Below are positions 1 to 9,209 of a stretch of DNA of 64,000 nucleotides, piece by piece (position 1 is the first letter of the stretch; each line of letters opens with the position of its first letter). The position numbers and the translations under genes are program-made. The notes under the pieces are model-generated. The model saw only the letters and a program-made list of their open reading frames with translations. It did not search any database and was not told where the DNA came from. This stretch comes from Calycina herbarum (Eukaryota; Ascomycota; Leotiomycetes; Helotiales; Pezizellaceae), in NCBI GenBank assembly GCA_001414485.1, contig LLEY01000054.1, positions 1 to 64,000 on the forward strand, written 5' to 3'.

Positions 1-560
1 ATTATATTAGCTAACGCTACTAATAATAGTAACATCGTCTATTAGGTCTCTACTAAGTATAAGAGAGTTACTAGAAGTATTCTAGTAGCTGAATTATATG
101 CTTTAAACAACGGTTTTAATATAGTAGAAGTTATTAAATCTATAATAGAATTAATACTTAAGATTAAGATTCTACTCGTTATTTATACTAACTCTAAAAG
201 TGTTTATAAGTATCTAGTAAAGCTTAGTACTACTAAGGAAAAGTATTTAATAATCGATATTATATATCTAAGATAAGCTTATAAAAGGTATAAGATATTA
301 GAAGTTAAATAGATCGATAGAGACAGTAATCCTATAGACGCTATAACTAAAGCTATAGCTTATAATACTTTAACACGGTTAATTAATACGAATAAGATTA
401 CTATTAAAGTTATAGAATAGGTTAAGAGAGATAAAGTAGTTATAAGAGATATTAATAATAGTAGTAGTAGTAGAAGTAAAAGAAATTTATTACTAGAATA
501 AAACGCTAGATAGAGTACTCTTATTAGTTAAGGATATAAAGAGAGGATTTTAATTAGTTA
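1..560 (+). pseudogene. Copia retrotransposon RNase H, 3' remnant (Copia-1)
   Basis: The reading frame from base 1 to about 420 gives the C-terminal RNase H of a Ty1/Copia polyprotein. It contains a block like KRVTRSILVAELYAL and then a YTNSKSVYKYL block, equivalent to the YTDSKS motif with Asp changed to Asn. Near the end comes an IDRDSNPIDAITK block typical of this fungal Copia clade. Several in-frame TAA/TAG codons interrupt it, and the 5' part lies outside the window. The same domain, better preserved, is at 6940-7450, so both belong to related elements. The sequence to about 560 parallels the 3' untranslated part of the second copy. The enzyme would remove RNA from the RNA:DNA hybrid during reverse transcription; this copy is dead. 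Confidence 0.85.
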
Positions 561-589
561 GATTATAGATAGATTAATATAACCGATTT

Positions 590-808
590 AAGTACTATAC
601 TCTTATTATAGAGGACTACTACCTTTTAGGAAGTTGCTAGTATTATTATATAGATAAATAAGCCTCTAACTTATATCTATCTATATAACTAGTACGCTAG
701 TACCACGCTAGTATAAGTATAAATAGTTGTACTTTAAGTACCTAGAATAGTTATAGAGAATATAATATATATATATAACTAGAGAGATTTATAACTAAGT
801 TATACTAA
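590..808 (+). repeat. Probable 3' LTR remnant of Copia-1
   Basis: This is the stretch between the Copia-1 RNase H tail and the start of Gypsy homology. It ends with an 'aactaagttatactaata' string that also occurs in the 3' LTR of Copia-2 near 7724-7740. A TATA-rich block lies at about 755-775. The left edge is not visible, and the right edge is set where Gypsy gag similarity begins. It could instead be plain decayed sequence. Confidence 0.35.
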
Positions 809-1896
809 TAGTACTATATCCTCTAGCTTTAAGTTCTAAATCTATAAGTTCGATTTTATTAAGTAAAGCTACTTCTTTTTAAACAGTAGTATTAACTTAC
901 TTCTTCTCTTTCTAGGATTTTACTTTCTTTTAGCTATATTTATTTACTCTATAGTTTAGTTTACTATAAATATAACAAAGTTACTAGTCTTACTATCGGT
1001 TACGTTCTTCTTAAGAAAGTCCTCTTTTCTAAAAGATTTTCTTTTATATAGTATAAATACTATAATCCTTTTATAGTTATATATATTTCTACTTCTAGTA
1101 GCTCTAATTCTTATTCTTATACTTAGAAGTACTCTTTCTAAATTCCTATAGATAATTATCTAGCTAGATAACCTCTTTAATTATACTTATAATATTATAG
1201 AAATTTATATTTTATTTTATTATCTCTTTATAGAGATATATTTTTAACTCTTTATAGAAAAGTTCTATAAAGGCAGTAGTATTCTAGTCTATCTTATTTC
1301 TATAATATTAGAATTTATTAGTATAGTCTATTACTAATCTAATTTAGTATAAATCTAAAAGCCTTTATATAGTAGTTTATATTATATCAAAGTCTCTAAA
1401 GACTCTATAAATAGCTTAGTTAAATCCCTTCTAAGATTTAAATATAATCTTAGTAATATCTATAGATTTATTCTTATCTTTGTTTCTAAAGAAGTCTTCT
1501 AAATATAACTAAGCTTATTTTAATATTAATTTTCTAAGATAAGAAATTATAAAGATAAATCAAGAGTTATAGTTACTTTTAAACTTGTCTAAATTAAAGT
1601 TAAAGTAAATATCTATCTAGAGTAGAAACGAGTTAAGTTCTATACACTTCCTATAATATATATCTAGTATCTTAACTTTAATAGACTTAAGTACTTTGAT
1701 CTTATAGAGCTTAAGTACGTCTAGTATACTAATATTATTATTATTATTAACTAGTTATATACTAGTAGAAGTCTCTCTGGTAGTACTTCTAGTAGAGGTT
1801 ATAATATTAATTTAGCTAGTATTTAGACTAGCGACGCCGGCAGCGGCGGAGGTTATAGAAGCTATAGCGACTAAATTTCTAAGTAGGTACTTAAAG
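809..1896 (-). pseudogene. Gypsy gag fragment, reverse strand (Gypsy-3)
   Basis: Read on the reverse strand, this segment matches the gag of Gypsy-1 (40,850-41,830) block by block. Shared features are a VLKSIKVKILDIYY-like start, an ISYLRK block, FRDFDII, LDLY and finally KEVALLNKIELID. Gag would form the virus-like particle and bind RNA. The frame is broken by many TAA/TAG codons. The fragment stops just after the gag C-terminus at about 809, where Copia-1 sequence takes over, so pol is missing. It is joined at its 5' side to an LTR of the same family (1897-2356). A short GC-rich island at about 1850 (gcgacgccggcagcggcgga) stands out from the AT-rich surroundings. Confidence 0.8.
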
Positions 1897-2356
1897 TATA
1901 ATAAAACTTAAACTAACTAAATAAAAGTAACTAAGTCTTAAAGGTTAGTATATAGATAAAAAGTATAGATATACTAGGTTATTTACTTAGAGGTAAACTC
2001 GTTACTTATACGAAGTTATTAAAGCTAAAAGGTAATAATAACTAAGTAAACTAAGTTAAGTATAAAGCTCTTATCTAATAGTAGATATACTAGTATATAT
2101 AGAACCTTTTATATTCCTAGGAGTTCTTATTAATAGAGTCTAATCTATAGAGTCTAAATCTATCTTCTAGACTCCTTTAATTAAGACTCTATTACGTAAC
2201 TAATACTAATCGAACTACTTATAATTATAACGAAATCCCTAGATTATATATCTAATATATCTAATCCTCTACTCTAGAGTTTCCTATAATACTTACTCTA
2301 TTAGGTTATCGTCTAGGCTTTACTTAGTTACGTGCTATAATATCTAATTCGTAATA
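1897..2356 (-). repeat. LTR of the Gypsy-1 family, reverse strand
   Basis: The reverse complement starts 'tattacgaatta' and ends 'ttattata', the same ends as the two Gypsy-1 LTRs at 39941 and 47142. Shared internal blocks include 'agtaacgag', 'ctaagtaaataacctagta' and the region just inside the LTR end. TAT...ATA ends are what RIP would make from TGT...ACA. Length is about 460 bp against 448 bp for the Gypsy-1 LTRs. It lies directly upstream of the gag fragment on the same strand, so it is that fragment's 5' LTR. Confidence 0.8.
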
Positions 2357-2600
2357 TATCAGTGTTTATAGAGAAGAGACTAACTATCTACTTTATATAC
2401 TTAGAGAAGAAATACTTACTATTTAAGAAGCGTATATATTTATTTATAAGTATAGAAGATCTTACTAAGCACTTTAAGTAAAAGCATTTATCTAATATTA
2501 GAGAAGGAGATAGAGTTAGATATAATATCTATTAAATATCTTTAAAGTATAAAATATATCTTTAGAATTATATAGTAAGGATTTATAGAACGGTTTCTTA
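2357..2600 (+). pseudogene. Zinc-finger tail resembling DUF3435 (FluG-domain) proteins
   Basis: One forward frame reads through a block with EKRLTIYFIYLEKK, then EDLTKHFK*KHL, then GDRVRYNIY*ISLKYKIYL*NY. Restoring Cys at two Tyr positions and Gln at the stops gives the paired C2H2-like fingers I associate with the C-terminus of fungal DUF3435 proteins (tyrosine-recombinase relatives). This family link is from memory and moderate. Only the tail is present; a Gypsy LTR abuts its 5' side, so an insertion or deletion removed the rest. It ends before the Copia LTR at 2691. Confidence 0.45.
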
Positions 2601-2690
2601 ATTATTAAGTAGATTTAGAGTCTATTATAGAACTATCTCTCTATTTTATAAACTATATAATTTTATACTACTCTTTCTTATCTTCTATAT

Positions 2691-2878
2691 TGTCGGCATA
2701 ATAATAAGCGAGTAGCGCTTCACGTGACCTTCCTGATCAGTGTCGCGCGCGTAGATTAGAAAAACTGGCTATACGTATCGCGGTTCTCGGAATCGTAAGC
2801 TTACGTACAGTTACGTAGTTGTACAAAGTAGACTCCTCTTCTCGGAAGAGACTCCTTCTACTGGTTACACCCCCGACA
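2691..2878 (+). repeat. 5' LTR of Copia-2
   Basis: It begins TGTCGGCATAATAATAAGCG and ends CCGACA, giving TGTCGG...CCGACA terminal inversion and a 188-bp LTR. The first 41-42 bp are identical to the 3' LTR start at 7593, including the CACGTGACC box, but the rest does not match. It keeps many CpA/TpG dinucleotides, unlike the polyprotein downstream. The limited identity suggests a recombinant element or two different insertions. Confidence 0.65.
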
Positions 2879-3005
2879 ATACCACTGCAAACTCTGGGAC
2901 TTGTAGTACAACAATAACAACAACAAACCAACCTTACAACCTCTCCGAATTGCAACACCCTTACAACCTTGCAACCGCTCTTGGAAAGAGCGGCTATTAT
3001 ACAAG

Positions 3006-3130
3006 GACAATTCACCCGATTTTGATGACTTACAAAAGCACTAAAAACAATAAGACAATTCACCCGGTCTTAGTAACTCACAAGCACTAAAAGCAACACA
3101 CGTCTATTCACCTGACAACACTAGAACCCC
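3006..3130 (+). repeat. 48-bp tandem repeat in the Copia-2 leader
   Basis: A unit beginning 'gacaattcaccc' recurs at 3006 and 3054, with a weaker third copy (ctattcacctgac) near 3103, giving a period of 48 bp. It lies in the segment spared by RIP between the 5' LTR and gag. An unrelated open frame on the opposite strand here shows no recognisable protein. Confidence 0.6.
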
Positions 3131-3689
3131 TTCGAAGATATCGTCTACCACTTTAAGCACTTCCGACGAGTTCTTTGAAACTCTCGACAATACCATCGAC
3201 ACTATAGCACCACCACTATAGTAGGTTGAGGATAAGGAAGCCACGGCTTATATAAGTAAGAAAATAGAGGATTACGACGTCGATGACATAGATGACGATT
3301 ATCTATAGGAAGTATACTATATAGACTTTGACGATTAGCCTGAATCAAAGTTCGTAGGTGTAGTAAGAAACACTCTTATTATAATACGTAAGCTACTACG
3401 TAATAGAGGCGTATAGGTAGAGATAGATAGACATAAGACACTTATACTAAGAACACTCTATAATACGGCTTAAGAGGTTAACTGAACGGAATAGACTATT
3501 AAGAAGCTAAGATAACAAGTTATTAAGAATCGAACTAAGTTAAAAGAGATAGCTATAAGATATATATATATTAAAGCTTACTCTAACCGATTCCTAGAGA
3601 TTAGTCAAGGAACTATAGCATACGCTTCTAATATTCCTATCTCTATAACACTACTAGTAGCTTTTATAACCTAGAACGCTTTTGTAACC

Positions 3690-6600
3690 TAGAACGCTCT
3701 TATAAACCAGCCGGCGGCTCTTATAACCTACAACCAAACTAGCTATCCTAGTAACTAGAATAGCTAGATAGGTAACCCGGCTTTTATACTTAGTAATCTT
3801 ATAAAGTTATACTCGGACGAACAAAAGTACAGTAGTAAGAGAGACAACTTTAAGCTTAAATTAAGGATATTTAAGGATATATATAATCGTTATAGTATAT
3901 CACTCTTAGTATATAACCTTACCTTCCCGATTATACTTAAGAGTTAGATATCGAACCACTTTTACACTAGCGTCTTTAAGAAAGGAACAGATTAATCGTA
4001 CGATGTTCTTTCTACTGCTATCTAATTATACTTTGAGAATAAGCTATACTTAAGAGGTTAATCCTCTAAGTAGAATCGTGTTATATTCTTATAAACTAAA
4101 GCTAAGCTAGAATATTCAGAAAAAACACCTAGCTAGTGCTTTAAAGAGATACTATCTAAATTAGAAGAACTTCGCTATAGACTTCCTAAGGATATATAAA
4201 GCGATAGATAATTAGCTAATAAGCTGCTTATTATATACGAGGAAGCACTAGAATACCGAAGTATATACTCGACCTTACTATAAAACTCGTTACTTCAAAG
4301 CACTATTACTCTTTAAGAAGCTCTATTCGTAATTACGAAGTAAGCTACGTATTAAATACTAAGACTTTGATAACCGATCGTTACTTCTATAAGTATAACA
4401 ATTCTAGTAATTCTTATAGCTACTAGTATAAAGGTAAGAGTAACAAGTATTATATATATAGAAAGGAAGGCCACCGATCCTAGAACTATACTTAAGAAGA
4501 GTAGAATCGTTACTTTACTAAATAGTAAAAGAATAATAGAACTAACTTCTATAGAAAGAATAGTAGCTTTGTTAAGAAGATCTACTATACTTATATTACT
4601 AATATCGAACGTATAGAAGAAGAAGATATAGCTAAAACACTTTAGACGATAGTAATAGAGGATAGTAGAAGTGATTCAGATAGTAACGTTATCTACTACG
4701 AGGTTATCTACTACTTAATTACTTCTATCGGATATATCGATAATTCGAGTATATAAACTCTTACTACTAGTTTAATAAACCTAGTATAAGATTACGCTTC
4801 TACTAGATTTATTCTACTACTAATTCTAGATACTATATCCTATAAGTTTATAGAAGAAGTATTTATATCCACTGCTAAGAAGTACGTACGAGATCACTTC
4901 TTTAGAGTTATAATCGATACTAGCGTAGGAGGAAAGTCAAGTATAGAATACGAGCAGTACTTAGTATATACTAAACACGTCTAGAATATCTCTATTAACG
5001 AAAGTACTAAAGGTTAGATTAGTATATAATTTAGTAAAGGTTATACTACCTCCTTAGAATCGATTATAATTAGTATACTAATCGGCTATATAGAATTCTA
5101 TGTTATATACTTAGATATACCTTTTATTATATATATCGACGATATAGACCGTTTACACGTCTCGCTTAACAACCTCTAGAACATCCTTGTTTAAGAAGAT
5201 AGAAAGGGTTAAGAAGTAGAACGTTTTAGAATTATACGACGATTCGAACACCTCTTTCTACTCTGGAATAAGGCTATATATAACCTTGTATAAGAATCCC
5301 TATATTATCTTATAAATGCTCTTAACACCTAGAACGGTCCGTTACCTAGTAGAATTAAGAACTTACTACTAAATACTAATATACTCGTCTAGTATAAGTA
5401 TTAAAAATCCTGGACCGGTCTCTTCTTATTATAAGAAATCGAAAATAAAGACTATATCGTATTACTGCTAAGTAGTCTTATAAGATTTAGATCTATAGTA
5501 GTAAAGCTATACTTCGAAGAAATCTTTAAAGACTCTAGAACAGCACCGGCGGTTGAAGAGATTTCTAGAACGGCACCGTCGTTCGAGATAATATTATAAT
5601 CTTATAAAGATAGAATAGACAATAGAACTAAGCCTTAAGAGGAGCCTTAATCTCGCTTATAAACTCGATACTAACTTTACTAGACATAGGTACGATAAGA
5701 TAACCTTACTAATCCTCTAGAATCGATAATAGAACTAGTCTAGAAGCGTAGACGAGGAAGACTACAAAAGCACCTAAGACTACTAAATAGGCCTTTCGAG
5801 ATCTTATTCTAAGAGATATATACTTTTATTAATAATACTAAGGACTACGTTACTATCGAAGATATCGAGACTTTTCTTTCGTCTATTAAGAAAGAATATA
5901 ATATTAAAGTATTTATAGCTACTAATAGTATAATATACGTAGAATCACGCTAGAAGGAAGTTAGTAGATTAACTGATTAAGACGTCTTTAAGATCGTTAC
6001 CTAGGATAACCTGCCTTCTAATACTAGAATCTTTAGATTACAGTTCGTAGATAATATCAAATTTAAGAGTATAACACTTGCTTTTACAAAGTTAAGACTA
6101 GTTATCTAAGTATATAATAATAATAGAAAGTCCTTAGTTCTTACCTAGGCCTCTATAATCTAAAGAGTAAGCTAAAGAATTATCCTTATACTTATAGTAG
6201 TATACTCGGACTTATAAGTTTATATTTAGGATATTATATAAGTATATACTTAGTTACTTATAGAACTAAATCGAAAGTTCTTCGTACGCCTACTAAAAGA
6301 ATACTCTTAATAAGAGGATATATTCTTTGAAGTAATCAAGCTATTATATAGTATTTCAGAGGCTAGAAACCACTAGTTTACGATATACTATAAATACTAT
6401 ACTACGAAGCTTATAATAGAATAATCCACTTTCGACCCCTGTCTTTTATATATCAAACGATTAGATAGACCTTTTAGAGTAGTAAGACTTTAAACTAACG
6501 ATACTCTTACACTTATAAACAATGCTTTTATAGATAAAGAAGAAAGTGCTATTAAGGAAGCCGGATTTATATCAAAGGATAGATAAGAACTTACTATTAC

Positions 6601-7480
6601 CTATCTAATCTAGTTTAATAGAGAGCTAATTAGTAAGTATATAGATAGCTTATTTACGCTTACCTAGGATAATATAAAGCACTTGAAATTAGTATAAAAG
6701 GTACTAGCAGAGATATCTAATACCAAAGGCACTTTCTATATAGTATCTACTAAGGATTAATATATTACTTAGCGTGCTCGTAGAGTATATTTAGTAACAG
6801 TGTCCTAGCTAGAAGTAGTATTCGATTTATTATATACTACTTAGATAACCGATCTATAAGAAGTCGATATTAGCCTTCTTAATAAGCGAATTCAATAGTA
6901 AATCGACAATGTTATAAGAGAGCTTAAATACGTTAAATTAGACTAAAACTCACTTAAATTATATACCTTTATAGATAGCTCTTTTATAAATAATAAGAAC
7001 TTATCGTTATAAATTAGATACGTTATAGTACTTATAAATAAGAACGATAATACTAATATTTTATATTAGTCTTCTACTAAGTGTAAAAGAGTTACTCGTA
7101 GTGTTTTAGTCTTAGAATTATATATAATAAGCTCTGGATTCGACGCTGCCGCTTCTGTTAAATCAACTCTAGAAAGTATCTTAGGCTTTAAAGTCCCGCT
7201 TATTATATATACCGATTCGAAGTCTATTTACGAATATATAGCCAAATTAGGCACTACTAAGGAGAAGCGCTTAATAATTAATATTATATACTTACGAGAA
7301 GTATATAAGTTAAGAGAGATCGACGAAATTAAGTAGATCGATAGTAAGAGTAATTCAGCGGATACTATAACTAAGAAGGATTATTACAACGCTCTATAAA
7401 AGCTAATCAATACTAGTAAGCTAGATATTAAGCTTATAGAATAGGTGGAATAGAATAAGAGATAATAAGACCTCTGAATA
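3690..7480 (+). pseudogene. Copia-2 gag-pol polyprotein, RIP-inactivated, integrase core missing
   Basis: Domains in order: gag (about 3770-4350, LYSDEQKY-like start); degraded CCHC knuckle (about 4447-4490, YYIYRKEGHRS); aspartic protease (about 4905-4960, VIDTSVGG, DTG changed to DTS); GAG-pre-integrase block (RRFEHLFLLWN, about 5230-5275); integrase C-terminal block (NTQNGP...SWTG...FRSIVVKLYFEE, about 5315-5525); reverse transcriptase (about 5900-6700) with its catalytic QTDD box read as *TND near 6490; RNase H (about 6940-7440) with YTDSKS intact. The integrase zinc-binding and catalytic core expected between 'YYL' and 'NALNT' is absent at about 5310. There are dozens of in-frame TAA/TAG codons, mostly at former Gln or Trp positions. 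The protein would have carried out the whole retrotransposition cycle; this copy cannot. Confidence 0.88.
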
Positions 7481-7592
7481 GGACGCTTTTATTAGTCGAG
7501 GATATAGAATAGAGAGCTATAATTAGCTAGATAAGATAAGAGATTTTAATAATTTTTAGGTAGTAACTTCTACTGTTTTAAAGAAGTGCCAG

Positions 7593-7780
7593 TGTCGGCA
7601 TAATAATAAGCGAGTAGCGCTTCACGTGACCTTCTCGCTCAAGGTCTATTTAAGTAGACAGAGTAGCTAACTTTGCTCTATATATACGAACGATAATACA
7701 CTCTTTTTATATTATACTATTAGCTACTAAGTTATACTAATAATATAGTTTACTAAGAAGAATAGAGGCTACTAACTATT
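7593..7780 (+). repeat. 3' LTR of Copia-2
   Basis: It starts with the same TGTCGGCATAATAATAAGCG as the 5' LTR and is preceded by a purine tract (aaagaag). It carries CACGTGACC, then a TATATA box near 7680. After the first 42 bp it diverges from the 5' LTR, and no CCGACA end is found, so the right edge is an estimate. Confidence 0.6.
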
Positions 7781-7857
7781 AAATATAACTACTTAATAAG
7801 GATTTCTTAAAACCTTTTTAAAGGATATTTAGAGTTATAAAGGGCTAGCAAAAGTCG

Positions 7858-9205
7858 AAATCTCTGCCTGTCCGCGGTGCTGGCTACGAACCTGGGATTG
7901 AGCGTAAGCAATATGATTCCAGAGCTGATGAGATACTCTCGTAATTCAGTTGGAGCTGGTGGGAGCGTTGTGGTGATCTAACGAGGGTATCGCGACGTGG
8001 CCTCACCAGAACAGAGGAATGGCAGCCAACGCCACTAGTATTTAAAAACCACCTAACCGTCTGATTCCCTGCCTTGTGACCAGGCACATATTCGACATCT
8101 ACGCGGTCGAATTTCTGAGCAGCACTGACTGTATTCGGCGGATAGAGCACCTCTGGAGCGGCATTTGCAGAGTTTTCACAATCGGCAAAAATAGGGGCAT
8201 GCTGGTTAGTATAGATTCCTGCTATAGAACTGATAAGTATAGCCTTCCTCTTACGACGGTCGACCTATACAAAGAAGAAAACAGAGCGTCTGTTAAAGAA
8301 GGGAGTGTAAAGGAGGGTTATGCTCTATGCGGGTAGATGAGCCTGAAAGGGACGGTAAAGAGCTGGGATCTCGTATAAGCGGAGAGGGATAGATAGAGGG
8401 AAATGGTTTAGATAGAGATCTCTCTTCTTCTCTCGACCCTTCTACTAACGTAGGAGGGTACTCTTAAGAAGGGCTCGATATAGGCAGGGAAGAACCGCTG
8501 TGGATATAGGCCTAAGGACAATTTATAAATCATCTGCAGATACGATACTAGCCCTCTCTTTGCCTATACGCCTAGAAACGCGATTCTATAATATATAAGA
8601 TAGAAATGCCGGCTTACTTTACACGAACGGGGCTTAGGGACTGGGCTAACAGAAAGCTAGGGATTAGAAGCGTGTAGGGAGAACAGAAGCTTCGCTTTGG
8701 TTAGTGGGATAGAAACACATAGAGTATGCTGCCTAGCTAGGGGTATGCTCTACGTAAATCCTGCGAGGCATGGTCAGCCCTACTAGAGTAGTAGAGATGT
8801 GGCAGGGTATCGCGAAGGGGGGTTAAACCCCTAGGGCGAGGCATATAATAGCAGCGATAGAAGGAGGATAGTGATTCATTGCTCTATATAACACTGTCTA
8901 TATAGCCTGAGAGGACGGAGGCGTATGTCGGTCTACGAAGAGTGTATAGAGAGCAGTTGGCTGGTTGGCAATCGTGGGCTTAAGGAGAAAACTGTGGAAG
9001 AGACGTAGAGAAAGAGAATTTGTCCTCCTCTTTCTCTTAAACTTGGGAGGCGAAACACAAGGGAAAAGCGTTGTAAAGGTTCCAGCGTAGAAGGAATATG
9101 CTCTAACTTTACTATATATTTAAAAGAAACTAAAACCCCTGAAAACACACCTGAAACCACAGAGAGTCACTGTTCAAACTACTAAATAGTATAAATATAT
9201 ATCTT
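7858..9205. other. GC-richer segment spared by RIP, no recognised gene
   Basis: Composition changes sharply here. CpA and TpG are normal, the forward strand is purine-rich from about 8260, and short open frames appear on both strands (7884-8150 reverse, 8076-8336 forward, 8933-9160 reverse). None shows a motif I recognise, and they overlap one another, so I do not call them genes. The segment lies between the Copia-2 3' LTR and a truncated LINE. A stem-like GGGGTTAAACCCC string lies near 8818. It is probably low- or single-copy DNA, since RIP acts on duplicated sequence. A non-coding RNA or host-gene remnant cannot be excluded. Confidence 0.6.
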
Positions 9206-9209
9206 TCAC

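Noticed and set aside
2737..3063. Open reverse frame of 108 codons
   Set aside because: It lies antisense to the Copia-2 LTR and leader in a RIP-spared patch, shows no motif, and is explained by the low stop density there.
7884..8336. Two overlapping open frames on opposite strands
   Set aside because: They overlap each other, show no domain, and occur only because this island has few TAA/TAG codons.
8933..9160. Reverse open frame of 75 codons
   Set aside because: Antisense to purine-rich sequence; Ser/Leu-rich with no recognisable family.
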